The translations under genes and the position numbers were made by a program. 64,000 bases of DNA from Opitutales bacterium (lineage in GTDB: Bacteria; Verrucomicrobiota; Verrucomicrobiia; Opitutales; UBA2995), in contig JAJDZZ010000075.1 of the NCBI GenBank assembly GCA_022824405.1, positions 19,724 through 83,723 on the forward strand, written 5' to 3'. Of this stretch, positions 17,976 through 27,874 are shown piece by piece (positions within the stretch are counted from its first letter, which is position 1; each line of letters starts with the position of its first letter). The notes under the pieces are model-generated. The model did no database searches. It saw only the letters and a program-made list of their open reading frames with translations, and was not told the DNA's origin.

Positions 17976-18040
17976 CCATGGGGGCAGTCCTGGAATTTCA
18001 ACATGGGGACATGTCAAAAATCAAGGAGCTGACCCCGACG
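17976..18040. repeat. dispersed intergenic repeat, copy B
   Basis: About 65 bases from CCATGGGGGCAGTCCTGGAA to AGCTGACCCCGACG, in inverse orientation to copy A. It lies between yajC and gcvH. A related GGGGTC-type stretch without the full repeat occurs just to its left (near 17884-17900). Confidence 0.75.
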
Positions 18041-18094
18041 GGCGTCCATGCCCTATTCCTCAAGCTACACGCTTAACCAGCAGCGCCATTCGCG

Positions 18095-18478
18095 TCAGCC
18101 GGTCAAGCGGGCGTAGTCGCGGGCGGCGAGCAAATCATCCAAATCGGCCCTGTCGGCCAGGCGAATTTTAACGATCCATCCCTCCCCATAGGGGTCCTGG
18201 TTGATTAATTCGGGCTCATACTCCAATACCGAATTAATTTCGAGGATCTCCCCGCCCGCCATCAGGTAAACGTCCGAGGCGGCTTTGACCGACTCCACCA
18301 CGCAGAAACTTTCCCCTTTGTCAAAGTCTTCACCCTCCTCGGGCAACTCCACGAAGGTGATGTCGCCCAAACGGCTTTGCGCAAAATCGGTAATGCCCAC
18401 CTGGGCCGTTCCGTCGTCCAGCAGACGAAGCCATTCGTGGTCTTTGCTGTATTTGAGTTCGTCCGGAATATTGTTCAT
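18095..18478 (-). CDS. gcvH: glycine cleavage system H protein
   Basis: Lipoyl carrier that shuttles the aminomethyl group between the P, T and L proteins. Of 127 residues, the lipoylated lysine is Lys65 in VVESVKAASDVY. Family blocks KDHEWL near the start and NQDPYGEGWIVKI near the end are present. gcvT lies 50 bases upstream on the same strand; gcvP is not in the window. Confidence 0.97.
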   Translation of the reverse strand: MNNIPDELKYSKDHEWLRLLDDGTAQVGITDFAQSRLGDITFVELPEEGEDFDKGESFCVVESVKAASDVYLMAGGEILEINSVLEYEPELINQDPYGEGWIVKIRLADRADLDDLLAARDYARLTG

Positions 18479-18528
18479 GTGATCGAATGCCCTTCCTGGC
18501 CAAATTTATCTTCTATTTCCTCTAATAC

Positions 18529-19629
18529 CTATTTGCCGTTCAAGTGCAAGGGAGGCTTTCCCCGGCGAATGGCAAACCGTTTGCCCCTTATCTCCACTTC
18601 GAGGTTCGGGGAGGAAAGGTAATCCGCTCCTATCAGGGCCGAACCGATCGGTTTGTTCAGAATGGGTGACTGGGTGCCCGAAACCACCTCTCCGACCGCC
18701 TCATCCCCCACGAATACCGGGGTCCCCGGCCGCGCAATCCTGCGGTCTTCCACCGTAAAATACAGAATCCGGCGGGAAATGCCGGCCATTTTCTGCTCCC
18801 TTAAAGCTTCCTTTCCCACGAAGGCGGCCACCTTTTTCAATTTCACCGTCCAACCGATCCCGCCCTCGAAGGGCGTGATGGTATCGCTGATTTCGTGTCC
18901 GTAAAGCGGATAGCCGGCTTCCAATCTCAGGCTGTCCCGCGCCCCCAGCCCGGCCAGGGCTATTCCGAGGCCGCCGCCGGCGTCCAAAACGGACCGGGCG
19001 ATTTCCGGGCCCGCCTCCCAGGGCGCGTAGATCTCAAATCCCGATTCTCCGGTATACCCCGTCCGGCTGACGATGGAGGAATAGCCCGCGAAATTCCCCT
19101 CCGCGAAATGATAATATTTCAACTCGGCCAAATTAACGGAAGTCAGTCCGGTCGCGATCCGTTGGGCGGCCGGACCCTGAAGGGCCAACTGGCAATATCG
19201 GTTCGATACATCCCGCACTCGGCAAGCAAAAGGAGCCGCCTTTCCGGTTATCCAGTCGAGGTCCTTTGCCGTATTGCCGGCATTTATGCAAAGAAGATAG
19301 TCGCTTTCTCCCCTGCGGTATACGAGCAGATCATCTACCACGGTCCCCCCCTCGTAACACATGGGGGTGTAGACCACGCGTCCGTCGGTCATGTTGCGGA
19401 TATGGTTGGTCACGAGATGGTCCAGGAACGGACCCGCTTCAGTGCCACGCACCGAAACCTCCCCCATGTGGCTCACGTCGAACAAACCGGCCGTTGCCCT
19501 CACGGCTCGGTGCTCGGCCAGAATGCCGGTGTATTGAACTGGCATGTCCCAACCGCCGAAGGGGACCATGTGGGCGCCGTTGGCCCGGTGGAAGGCGTGC
19601 AGAGAAGTTGTTTTCAGACGGCCGGCCAT
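18529..19629 (-). CDS. gcvT: aminomethyltransferase (glycine cleavage system T protein)
   Basis: Transfers the methylene group from the aminomethyl H protein to tetrahydrofolate and releases ammonia. The frame is open 67 codons further upstream, but conserved sequence begins at the ATG used here (AGRLKTTSLHAFHRANGAH), giving 366 residues, the family norm. Visible blocks: MVPFGGWDMPVQY, ALFDVSHMGE-type AGLFDVSHMGEVSVRG, and YTGESGFEIYAPWEAG, ending in the GKRFAIRRGKPPL barrel. It forms a unit with gcvH. No glycine riboswitch could be recognised in the upstream 220 bases. Confidence 0.96.
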   Translation of the reverse strand: MAGRLKTTSLHAFHRANGAHMVPFGGWDMPVQYTGILAEHRAVRATAGLFDVSHMGEVSVRGTEAGPFLDHLVTNHIRNMTDGRVVYTPMCYEGGTVVDDLLVYRRGESDYLLCINAGNTAKDLDWITGKAAPFACRVRDVSNRYCQLALQGPAAQRIATGLTSVNLAELKYYHFAEGNFAGYSSIVSRTGYTGESGFEIYAPWEAGPEIARSVLDAGGGLGIALAGLGARDSLRLEAGYPLYGHEISDTITPFEGGIGWTVKLKKVAAFVGKEALREQKMAGISRRILYFTVEDRRIARPGTPVFVGDEAVGEVVSGTQSPILNKPIGSALIGADYLSSPNLEVEIRGKRFAIRRGKPPLHLNGK

Positions 19630-19851
19630 TGGGAGAGGTCCCAGACATAACAGGTAAGCCAATCGGAAAACGCCAGCACTTTCCCCTCCTGAAATCAAAC
19701 GCTTGAAATTTTTTGCGAAATTTTTCAATCTGCCAGCGATATGAAAAATTATTGGCCCGAGCCGTTGGTATTTACTGTTGCAAAAAGTAGCTGACTTATT
19801 TTTCCGGTTTTTCCCTTTCGATAGCCGCATGGGCTTCCGGCCAAACCATTC

Positions 19852-20889
19852 ATGACTCCCCTAATCCTTGCTGTAATCCTGACCATCGTCGTTTCCGCCT
19901 TGTGTTCGGTTCTGGAGGCCATGGTTCTCAGCACTACCGCGGCCGAGGTCGAATCCCTCAAACAACGAGCCGGGAACCGCGGAACCTTGCTGGGGCAAAT
20001 GATCGGGGAAATTGACGAAACCATTTCAGCCATTTTGACCCTGAACACCATCGCCAACACCGCTGGCGCCACGGTGGTGGGCACGCTCGCGGCCGCTCAA
20101 TTCGGCAGCGCCGCGGCCGGCTTTGTGGCAGGGATAATGACCTTCCTGATTTTGATTTTTTCGGAAATAATTCCCAAAAACGTGGGGGTTGCCTATCGCG
20201 GTTGGATTCAGCCCTACTCCGTCCACCTTTTGGGCTTCATCCGGATTTTGATGAAGCCGGTCACTTATTTTACCCGCAAATTCGTCCGCATGCTGGTGAA
20301 AGACCAGCATGGGACCAGCGAACAGGCGGAAGAGGAAATCAAGCTGTTGGCGGAAAAGGGCGCCAAAGAGGGAAAACTGCGCCACGCCGAGGCGGATGTG
20401 ATCAGCAACGCCTTAACCCTGGATGATGTGGCTATCGACGACATAATGACCCCGCGCACAGTGGTATTCGCCCTGCAAAAAGACCGGACGGTCGCTGAGG
20501 TTTTCAAGGGGTACAACAACATCCCCTTCGCGCGCATTCCCGTTTACGAGGAAACCATCGACCAGGTCATAGGCATAGTGCGGAGACGCGACCTTTTGCA
20601 GGCCATGGCCGTCGACGGTCACGATACCAGAGTCTCGGAGTTGATGCTGCCGGCCCTCTTCGTGCCCGAAACCGCCAATGGCGCCGATACGCTGCAAAGG
20701 TTTCTTTCCCAGCAGCAACAATTGGCCGTGGTAGTGGATGAATTCGGCTCCGTAACCGGGGTTGTCACCATGGAAGATATCATCGAACACATACTGGGCC
20801 GGGAAATTGTGGAAAAAGACGACGTGGCAGTCGACATGCGCGAATTGGCCCGGGCAAAAAATGCCCGGAAGCTCGGCAAGGGGCAATAG
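19852..20889 (+). CDS. CNNM/CBS domain membrane protein (CorC/HlyC-like family)
   Basis: Probable integral-membrane ion transporter or regulator of the CNNM family, linked to magnesium or cobalt export. Of 345 residues, the CNNM domain (about 1-175) has four membrane segments, with VLSTTAAEVESLKQ early and EIIPKNVGVAYRG as the family block. Two CBS motifs follow (about 195-315), beginning IDDIMTPRTVVFAL. The C-terminal CorC_HlyC domain found in many homologues is absent, as in the shorter eukaryote-like form. The downstream lgt gene follows after 32 bases on the same strand. Confidence 0.88.
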   Translation: MTPLILAVILTIVVSALCSVLEAMVLSTTAAEVESLKQRAGNRGTLLGQMIGEIDETISAILTLNTIANTAGATVVGTLAAAQFGSAAAGFVAGIMTFLILIFSEIIPKNVGVAYRGWIQPYSVHLLGFIRILMKPVTYFTRKFVRMLVKDQHGTSEQAEEEIKLLAEKGAKEGKLRHAEADVISNALTLDDVAIDDIMTPRTVVFALQKDRTVAEVFKGYNNIPFARIPVYEETIDQVIGIVRRRDLLQAMAVDGHDTRVSELMLPALFVPETANGADTLQRFLSQQQQLAVVVDEFGSVTGVVTMEDIIEHILGREIVEKDDVAVDMRELARAKNARKLGKGQ

Positions 20890-20921
20890 GCGGTAAAACG
20901 GAACCAGGCCAGATCACGGTA

Positions 20922-21752
20922 ATGACGGTCTCTTATCAGGGTTCTCAATACTGGCTCCACGATTGGGATCCGTTCGTGGTCCAATTTTCCGAAAACTGGG
21001 GCATCCGCTGGTACGGATTGGCCTATGTCCTGGGATTTCTCACCGCTTCGTGGTTGTTGGGATTGTACTTCAAGCGCGGGAAGTCGCCCCTGGATCCGGA
21101 AAGGCGCTTCAATGCCCTGATCGTTTTCATTCTTGCGACCTTGGTCGGCGGCCGTCTCGGATACATGCTCCTTTACGATTTGAACGCCTTGCTCCAGGCC
21201 CCCTGGAAAATAATCAAGGTCTGGGAAGGGGGAATGGCCAGTCACGGGGGGATAGTGGGTTTGGCCCTCGCGGTTTGGTATTTGGCCCGCAAGCACGGCT
21301 ACGCTAAAGGGCAACTGGCCGATATCGTGGTAACGTTGGGTCCACCCGGCGTTTTTTTGGGCAGACTGGCAAATTTCATTAACGGTGAGCTGTGGGGGAA
21401 AATATCCACCGTCCCTTGGGCCGTTGTATTTCCCGCCGCGTCTCCCTCCGGAGTTCCCCGCCATCCCAGTCAACTCTACGAAGCAGCGCTGGAAGGCCTG
21501 GTTCTCATCATCTACCTGCAATTGCGTTTTTGGAAGAGTTCGGTTGCCCGGCGTCATCCGGGGCAATTATGCGGGGAATTTTTTCTGTTCTACGGTCTGC
21601 TACGCATTGTAGGAGAACTCTTCCGAGAACCGGATGCCGGGTTGATCCTGGGGATGAACAGGGGTATTTTCTATTCCCTGTTCATGGTTTTGGCCGGCCT
21701 CGGCATTATCTACTCGGCCCGAAAACGAGCGGGTTCACTACCTCCCGGATAG
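20922..21752 (+). CDS. lgt: prolipoprotein diacylglyceryl transferase
   Basis: Integral-membrane enzyme that attaches diacylglycerol to the lipobox cysteine of lipoprotein precursors, the first step of lipoprotein maturation. Of 276 residues, the signature GRLANFINGELWG lies at about 147-159, with HPSQLYEA and an early GIRWYGLAYVLGF segment. About seven membrane helices are visible. It follows the CNNM gene at short distance and probably shares its transcript. Confidence 0.97.
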   Translation: MTVSYQGSQYWLHDWDPFVVQFSENWGIRWYGLAYVLGFLTASWLLGLYFKRGKSPLDPERRFNALIVFILATLVGGRLGYMLLYDLNALLQAPWKIIKVWEGGMASHGGIVGLALAVWYLARKHGYAKGQLADIVVTLGPPGVFLGRLANFINGELWGKISTVPWAVVFPAASPSGVPRHPSQLYEAALEGLVLIIYLQLRFWKSSVARRHPGQLCGEFFLFYGLLRIVGELFREPDAGLILGMNRGIFYSLFMVLAGLGIIYSARKRAGSLPPG

Positions 21753-21781
21753 CTGACCCGGCCCGACCGTTCCCCATGGCC

Positions 21782-23062
21782 CTAAACGATGGCGCCATCC
21801 GGTAAAACCGCGTTCTTCAGGATCACGATCACCCCGTCGCGCACGAAATAACCGTCCCCTTTCGACCCGTCCGAATGCCCCTCCGGGGAAATGTGGACGT
21901 TGTCCCCGATCCGTGCGTTCTTGTCCAGAATGGCGTTGCGGACGATGCAATTCCGGCCCACCCCGACATTGGGGCGCCCCATGGCGCGATTGGCTTCGAT
22001 TTCATCGGGGGTTTCGTAGTAATCGCTCCCCATCATCACGGTTCGCTCCAGTTTGGAACCCTCCCTGATAGTGGAACGCACCCCGATGGAGGATTCTTTC
22101 AATTGCGCCCCGCGCACGATACATCCGTCCGCCACGATAGCACGATCCATCGCACAATTACTGATTCTCGAAGCCGGGAGGAAACGGGCATGCGTATACA
22201 CCGGGTAATCGTTCTCAAAAAAGTCAAAGGGAGGATACTCCCGGGTGAAGGAGAGATTGGCCTCAAAAAACGCGCCGACCGTCCCGATATCCTCCCAGTA
22301 GTCATCGAAAACATAACTGCAAAGTTTGCGCTTTCCCAAAAGGGAAGGAATCACTTCTTTCCCGAAGTCGGTCATGTCGTTTTGCAGGGATTTTCGAAGC
22401 ACCTCGCGGTCGAATAAATATATCCCCATGGAAGCCAGGCAGTGTTTTTCCTCCACTTTACGATCGATTTTTCTTTCCAGGGCCTGGCCTATGGCCAAAT
22501 CTTCGATCACGGCCGGGTCGGTGGGTTTTTCCACAAATTCGGTAATGCTCAAATCGTCCTCTACCCGCATCAGTCCCAGGCCACGCACCTGACTTATCGG
22601 CATCGCTTTTGCCGCGATGGTCGCCTCCGCTCCGGTTTTAATGTGTTGGGCGATAAGCTCGTTGAAATTCATTCGGTAAAGCTGGTCCCCCGATAAGATG
22701 AGCAGGTAATCGAATTCGAAATTGCCGAAATGATGCAGGTTCTGCCTTACCGCGTCCGCCGTCCCCTGATACCAATTGGCATCCTCGGAGGTTTGTTCCG
22801 CGGCCAGAATGTCGACGAACCCCCCCCCGAAATGATCGAACTTGTAGGATTCCCGGATGTGCCGGTGGAGGGATGCGGTGTTGAATTGGGTCAGCAGATA
22901 AATCCGGTTCAGACCCGAGTTCAAACAGTTGCTTATGGGGATATCCACCAAACGGTATTTCCCCGCCAGTGGCACGGCTGGTTTACAACGTACTCTGGTA
23001 AGGGGGTAAAGACGAGCCCCGCGGCCACCGCCCATGATTACAGATAAAATCCTTGGGGACAT
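21782..23062 (-). CDS. glgC: glucose-1-phosphate adenylyltransferase
   Basis: Makes ADP-glucose for glycogen synthesis, the regulated step of bacterial glycogen storage. From ATG 23062 it has 426 residues. The N-terminal nucleotide-binding motif is GGGRGARLYPLTRVRCKPAVP, followed by GKYRLVDIPISNCLNSG, the YLLILSGDQLYRM block and the sugar-site FVEKP. The C-terminal left-handed beta-helix carries the NAILDKNARIGD hexapeptide turns. An in-frame ATG at 23107 would add 15 unconserved residues, so the shorter start is preferred. It is divergent from glmS, with only about 65 bases between the two starts. Confidence 0.96.
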   Translation of the reverse strand: MSPRILSVIMGGGRGARLYPLTRVRCKPAVPLAGKYRLVDIPISNCLNSGLNRIYLLTQFNTASLHRHIRESYKFDHFGGGFVDILAAEQTSEDANWYQGTADAVRQNLHHFGNFEFDYLLILSGDQLYRMNFNELIAQHIKTGAEATIAAKAMPISQVRGLGLMRVEDDLSITEFVEKPTDPAVIEDLAIGQALERKIDRKVEEKHCLASMGIYLFDREVLRKSLQNDMTDFGKEVIPSLLGKRKLCSYVFDDYWEDIGTVGAFFEANLSFTREYPPFDFFENDYPVYTHARFLPASRISNCAMDRAIVADGCIVRGAQLKESSIGVRSTIREGSKLERTVMMGSDYYETPDEIEANRAMGRPNVGVGRNCIVRNAILDKNARIGDNVHISPEGHSDGSKGDGYFVRDGVIVILKNAVLPDGAIV

Positions 23063-23127
23063 AAGAAAATTGTTTTCTGGCTTCCACAGGGCATCATTTC
23101 GAGCCATTAATTCAGGACAATCTAAAA

Positions 23128-24978
23128 ATGTGTGGAATTGTCGGATACCTGGGCGGAGGGAATGCCACTGGCATTTTGCTGGAGGGGTTGCAGCGGTTGG
23201 AATACAGGGGGTACGACTCGGCCGGTTTGGCTACCAGCCACCGGGGCTCCCTGCAGGTTGCCAAAAGGGTTGGACGGGTGAAAAAGTTGGCCGGAGCGGT
23301 TTCAGGGCAAACGAGCCGGGCAAAATTGGGCATTTGCCACACCCGCTGGGCCACCCATGGCGGGGTGACCGAGGAAAACGCCCATCCCCATCTCAGTTGC
23401 GACGGAAAAATCGCCCTGGTCCACAACGGGGTAATCGAGAATTACCTTCCCATCAAAAAATTTCTTCAGTCGGCGGGCTTTACTTTTTCTTCGCAGACGG
23501 ATACCGAAATTCTCTCCAATTTGATTGCCTACCATTACCGTAAGGAACCGGAAGGCGGAGAAACCAGCCGGTTGTTCGAAAGCGTCCGCAAATCCCTGCG
23601 ACAGGTGGAGGGAACCTACGGAATAGCCGTCATCTGCGCGGATTGCCCCAGTGAAATTATCGGGGCCAGGAACGGATCCCCTCTGATTCTCGGAGTGGGG
23701 AGGAATGAGATTCTCCTGGCCAGCGACGTGGCTGGCCTGGTCAGTAGAACGGCAAAGGTGGTATACCTGAAAGATGGGGAAATCGTCCACGTCCGCGAGG
23801 GAGACTTTTCCATTTCCACCCTTGACGCCGAGGCCATCCGCCCCGTCATCGACGAGGTGGACTGGGACGTCTCGGAGAGCGCCCTGGGCCATTACACGCA
23901 TTACATGTTAAAAGAAATTTTCGATCAACCCGAAGCGCTGGAAAATGCCATGCGGGGCCGGTTCGCCAGGGACGGGAGTACGGCCAAATTTGGCGGCTTG
24001 AATGTCACTCCACAGGAATTGCGGCAAATCGACCGCATCATGTTTTGCGGGTGCGGCACGGCTTGGCACGCCTGTCTGAGCCTGGAGTTCCTCATCGAAA
24101 AGTATGCCCGCATCCCCGTCGAGGTGGAATACGCCTCCGAATTCCGTTACCGCAACGCGCCGCTGGACAAAAATACCCTCTTTATGGTGGTGAGTCAGTC
24201 CGGGGAAACGATCGATACCCTGGCGGCCTTGCGCGAATCGAAAAGGAAGGGTTACACCTCCCTGGCCATCACGAATGTAGTGGGGTCCACCATTGCGCGG
24301 GAATCCGACGGAGGTATTTACCAGCATGCCGGTCCGGAAATCGGGGTGGCATCGACCAAGGCTTTTACTTCCCAGCTTCTCCTTGGCGCCATGCTGGCCC
24401 TCTACCTGGGGCGGCTGCGGGATATGAGCTTCAACGATGGGGTCGAGTTTGTAGAGGGGCTCAAAACCGCTCCGGAAAAAGCCGGGGCAATACTGCGGCA
24501 TTGCAACCAAATCAAGGACATCGCCCTGAAATACGCCCGCAAGAATGATTTTTTGTTCCTGGGCCGCCTGAGCATGTTCCCCATCGCTTTGGAAGGGGCT
24601 CTGAAACTCAAGGAGATTTCCTACATCCACGCCGAGGGCTATCCGGCCGCGGAAATGAAACATGGGCCCATTGCCTTGGTCAGCGCAGACTGTCCCACCC
24701 TATGCTTTGCCACTGAAAAGGATACCCTCAGTAAAGTGATTTCCAATATGCAGGAGGTCAAAGCCCGCAATGGAGAGGTTATCGCGGTCCGCAGCGATTC
24801 GTGCCGATTGCCCGAGGGCCTGGCCGATGATGAAATTGTCATTCCAGACGCACATGGAGCGATAATGCCCCTGTTAGCGGCAATTCCCATGCAACTTCTC
24901 AGCTACTACATCGCCGTGGAACGCGGTTGCGATGTGGATAAACCCCGCAATCTGGCCAAATCGGTCACCGTCGAATAA
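23128..24978 (+). CDS. glmS: glutamine-fructose-6-phosphate aminotransferase (isomerizing)
   Basis: Makes glucosamine 6-phosphate from fructose 6-phosphate and glutamine, the entry to UDP-GlcNAc and the cell wall. Of 616 residues, Cys2 (MCGIVGYLG) is the glutaminase nucleophile. The glutaminase domain runs to about 235. Two SIS sugar-isomerase domains follow, with FMVVSQSGETIDTLAALRES and HAEGYPAAEMKHGPIALVS. It ends in NLAKSVTVE, the conserved C-terminus. The 65-base gap to glgC is too short for a glmS ribozyme. Confidence 0.98.
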   Translation: MCGIVGYLGGGNATGILLEGLQRLEYRGYDSAGLATSHRGSLQVAKRVGRVKKLAGAVSGQTSRAKLGICHTRWATHGGVTEENAHPHLSCDGKIALVHNGVIENYLPIKKFLQSAGFTFSSQTDTEILSNLIAYHYRKEPEGGETSRLFESVRKSLRQVEGTYGIAVICADCPSEIIGARNGSPLILGVGRNEILLASDVAGLVSRTAKVVYLKDGEIVHVREGDFSISTLDAEAIRPVIDEVDWDVSESALGHYTHYMLKEIFDQPEALENAMRGRFARDGSTAKFGGLNVTPQELRQIDRIMFCGCGTAWHACLSLEFLIEKYARIPVEVEYASEFRYRNAPLDKNTLFMVVSQSGETIDTLAALRESKRKGYTSLAITNVVGSTIARESDGGIYQHAGPEIGVASTKAFTSQLLLGAMLALYLGRLRDMSFNDGVEFVEGLKTAPEKAGAILRHCNQIKDIALKYARKNDFLFLGRLSMFPIALEGALKLKEISYIHAEGYPAAEMKHGPIALVSADCPTLCFATEKDTLSKVISNMQEVKARNGEVIAVRSDSCRLPEGLADDEIVIPDAHGAIMPLLAAIPMQLLSYYIAVERGCDVDKPRNLAKSVTVE

Positions 24979-25079
24979 TAGGTGAGAGGGCAAATAGGGA
25001 AGTTTCGTCCGCCCCGGCGGCAGCGCCGCAGAAGGGGCCAACGGACCAATCCCAACTGACGAGATCGCAACTGAGCGGG

Positions 25080-25988
25080 ATGCAGATCTACATGCGGGAA
25101 ATTGGCCAGATCGACCTCCTCACCCCGGAGCAGGAAGTCAAACTGGCCCAAAAGATCCGGGAGGGAGATACCCCGGCCCGTCATCTCATGATCAAGGCCA
25201 ATCTGCGCCTGGTGGTAAAAATCGCCCGCGATTATTCCAACTTCGGCCTGCCTCTGGGCGATATTATCAGCGAGGGGAACATCGGGTTGATAAAAGCGGT
25301 GGACCGTTTCGACCCTCAAAAGGGCGGAAAATTCAGCACCTATGCCGCTTGGTGGATCAAGCAATCCATCAGACGGGCTTTGGCCAGGCAGGGTAAAACC
25401 ATCGGCTTCCCCGTTCACCTGGTGGATAAGATCGCCAAGATCAGAAGAATTACCCTTCAGCTCTCCGGGGAACTGGGGCGCGATCCCACCGAGGAAGAGG
25501 TGGCTTCGCAGGTGGGTTTGCCCGCCCATAAGATCGCCCACTTGAAAAGCGTCAGCATCCGGCCCGCCTCCCTGGACGCCCCGGTTGGAGAAAATCGATC
25601 CATCTCCTTTGGCGAGGTCATCGGCGACGAAAATGCCTTGAGTCCCTTTGAAAACCTGGACAACAAATCCCTGGCCATGGAAATTTCCCAAACCATCGGG
25701 CAACTGGATGAGCGGGAAGAGAAGATCATTCGGTTGCGGTTCGGGTTGGATGGCGGATCACCCAGGACCCTGGAAGAGGTGGGACAGGTTTTCGGCATCA
25801 CCCGCGAACGGGTCCGCCAACTGCAGAATGCCTCTCTCATCCGAATGCGCCGGGTGATGGCCGAAAGGAATAGACAACGGACCCGCCGGGAACTCGAAGA
25901 AAAGGAACGTCAACGCCGCCGCATGAAGGTCCTCAAGGAATTCTTCGATGCCAAGCGCAAGGAAAGGGGAGAAAAGGAAGAAGGATGA
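25080..25988 (+). CDS. RNA polymerase sigma factor, RpoD/RpoS family
   Basis: A 302-residue sigma-70 of group 1 or 2. Region 1.2 starts MQIYMREIGQIDLLTPEQE. Region 2 (about 40-110) holds the core-binding GNIGLIKAVDRFDPQKG and the -10 recognition YAAWWIKQSIRRAL. Region 3 is at about 115-190, and region 4 (about 205-265) ends in the -35 helix FGITRERVRQLQNASLIRMR. There is no region 1.1, and the C-terminus is a long charged helix. It is short for a vegetative sigma, so an alternative (RpoS-like) role is likely. The frame stays open upstream without ATG, GTG or TTG, so ATG 25080 is used, with a GAGCGGG just before it. Confidence 0.9.
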   Translation: MQIYMREIGQIDLLTPEQEVKLAQKIREGDTPARHLMIKANLRLVVKIARDYSNFGLPLGDIISEGNIGLIKAVDRFDPQKGGKFSTYAAWWIKQSIRRALARQGKTIGFPVHLVDKIAKIRRITLQLSGELGRDPTEEEVASQVGLPAHKIAHLKSVSIRPASLDAPVGENRSISFGEVIGDENALSPFENLDNKSLAMEISQTIGQLDEREEKIIRLRFGLDGGSPRTLEEVGQVFGITRERVRQLQNASLIRMRRVMAERNRQRTRRELEEKERQRRRMKVLKEFFDAKRKERGEKEEG

Positions 25989-26048
25989 AGGAAGAAGGTT
26001 AGAGGTGCTGATATTAATCGTGATCGATTGAGTATGAAGAAGAAGGAA

Positions 26049-26124
26049 TCTCGCAAAGCATGCCGAGAACGCAAAGATATGGATACAAAATACCCTGGAT
26101 TACACGGATAGGCACGGATAGAAA
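26049..26124. repeat. dispersed repeat of CGCAAAG / CACGGAT type
   Basis: Adjacent stretches CTCGCAAAGCATGCCGAGAA and TTACACGGATAGGCACGGAT lie downstream of the sigma gene. The second matches, in inverse orientation, the CATCCGTGTAATCCGTGG stretch near 48.1 kb. These short sequence families are found between genes of many unrelated bacteria; their function is unknown. Confidence 0.55.
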
Positions 26125-26190
26125 TTCTAACGCCAACGGCGTTGAACGCCAAAGCGCAGCAGAAGATTTGTTAGATATTCGGGCTACAGC

Positions 26191-27855
26191 TCAGTCTTCC
26201 TTTGTCGCCTCGTCCAGTATATCCCCCAAGGACATGAGGTCTACCCCTTCCTTAGGCGCATCGAAAGCGGCTCTTTCCGCAGCCAGTTCCGTTACGCTGT
26301 AGCTGGCCGCTTTGATACTCAGGCCGATGCGACGCTCATCGTGGTCGATTTTGATGACGCGGGCCGTTACGACCTGACCGATCGAAACGATTTCTTTGAT
26401 TTTTTCCACGCGATCTTCGTGGATCTGGCTTATGTGAACCAAACCGTCGATGCCGTCCCTAAGTTCGACGAATGCTCCGTAGGAAGTGATCTTGGAGATC
26501 TTGCCCTCGACCACGTCCCCGATTCGGAAGAAAGTTTCGATGCTCTCCCATGGATCGGTGGAGAGTTGTTTGATGCCAAGCGAGATGCGTTGCTGATCCG
26601 GGACTACATCGAGCACGATGGCCTCCAACTCCTCGCCTTTCCTCAGAACTTCATTGGGGTGATTGACTTTGCGAGTCCAGGACATGTCGGAAACGTGCAC
26701 CATCCCGTCGATTCCCTCTTCCAGTTCGACGAATGCCCCATAGGTGGTAATATTGCGAACCTTCCCGCGAACCCGCGCCCCTACCGGATAGTTGTGCACG
26801 ACCATATCCCAGGGATTTGCTTCGAGTTGGCGGATCCCGAGTGAGATTTTCTGATCCTCCTTCTGAATGCCCAATACGACCGCCCCGATCGTATCGCCCA
26901 CGCGGAGCATATCCCCCGGCCTGGTGATGCGTTTGGTCCAGGACAATTCGGTGACGTGAACCAGGCCCTCGACCCCTTCTTCCAGTTCGATAAAGGCGCC
27001 GTATGGCACGAGGTTGACCACCCGGCCCTCAACCCTTCCGCCAATCGGATAACGTATTTCGATGTCATCCCACGGATTCGAGGTCAGTTGCTTGAGGCCG
27101 AGGGATACGCGCTCCTTCTCCCGGTCCACTTCGATGATCATGATGTCGATCTGTTCCCCGATCTTGACCATCTCGCTGGGATGGGAAATCCGGCCCCAGC
27201 TCATGTCGGTAATGTGGAGCAATCCGTCCAGGCCATCGAGATCGATGAAGGCGCCATAGTCGGTGATGTTTTTCACCGTCCCGCGACGGGTATCCCCGGG
27301 TTGCACCTCGGCCAGTATTTTCTGACGCTTTACCTTCCTTTGTTCCTCAATGAGTTCACGACGGGAAATAACGATGTTTTTGCGGTCCTGATTGATTTTC
27401 AGGACTTTGAAGTCGTAGGTCTGGCCCACGTACTGTTCCAGATTCTTGGGGGGTTGAATATCTATCTGGGAGGCGGGCAGGAAAGCGTCGACCCCGATGC
27501 TCACGATCAGCCCCCCCTTGACCTTCGACTTTACCCGACCCGATACAACCGTGCCTTCCTCGTAATTGGAGAGAATTTCCTCCCAGTTTTTCTTTTGCTC
27601 GGCCTTGTCGAAGGATATAACCGGGTTGCCCTCCTTGTCTTCGATCTTGTCGAGAAAAACTTCGATCTCCTGTCCGATTTCCAAATCTCCCAGATCGACA
27701 AATTCGTGCCCGGCAATGTTCCCTTCCGATTTTGCGCCAATGTCGACGACGACTTCATTTTGGCGGATTTCAATGATGGTTCCCTTGATAATGGAACCCT
27801 CTTTCAGATTCTCAAAGTTTTGCCCCTTTAGAAGTTCTTCCATTAAGGTGCTCAT
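26191..27855 (-). CDS. rpsA: 30S ribosomal protein S1
   Basis: RNA-binding ribosomal protein that helps mRNAs, including those lacking a Shine-Dalgarno sequence, bind the 30S subunit. Of 554 residues, six S1 (OB-fold) repeats can be traced; repeats 3-6 are closest to one another, each with a KITSYGAFVEL-type strand and a GLVHISQI-type turn. Length matches E. coli S1 (557). Many genes in this window lack clear ribosome binding sites, so S1 is likely to matter for their translation; that is inference. A perfect short palindrome lies in its leader. Confidence 0.97.
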   Translation of the reverse strand: MSTLMEELLKGQNFENLKEGSIIKGTIIEIRQNEVVVDIGAKSEGNIAGHEFVDLGDLEIGQEIEVFLDKIEDKEGNPVISFDKAEQKKNWEEILSNYEEGTVVSGRVKSKVKGGLIVSIGVDAFLPASQIDIQPPKNLEQYVGQTYDFKVLKINQDRKNIVISRRELIEEQRKVKRQKILAEVQPGDTRRGTVKNITDYGAFIDLDGLDGLLHITDMSWGRISHPSEMVKIGEQIDIMIIEVDREKERVSLGLKQLTSNPWDDIEIRYPIGGRVEGRVVNLVPYGAFIELEEGVEGLVHVTELSWTKRITRPGDMLRVGDTIGAVVLGIQKEDQKISLGIRQLEANPWDMVVHNYPVGARVRGKVRNITTYGAFVELEEGIDGMVHVSDMSWTRKVNHPNEVLRKGEELEAIVLDVVPDQQRISLGIKQLSTDPWESIETFFRIGDVVEGKISKITSYGAFVELRDGIDGLVHISQIHEDRVEKIKEIVSIGQVVTARVIKIDHDERRIGLSIKAASYSVTELAAERAAFDAPKEGVDLMSLGDILDEATKED

Positions 27856-27874
27856 AATAAGCGTTGTTCGATAA

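Noticed and set aside
19630..19851. Glycine riboswitch before gcvT
   Set aside because: No tandem aptamer pattern could be found.
23063..23127. glmS ribozyme
   Set aside because: The gap is too short and lies between divergent starts.
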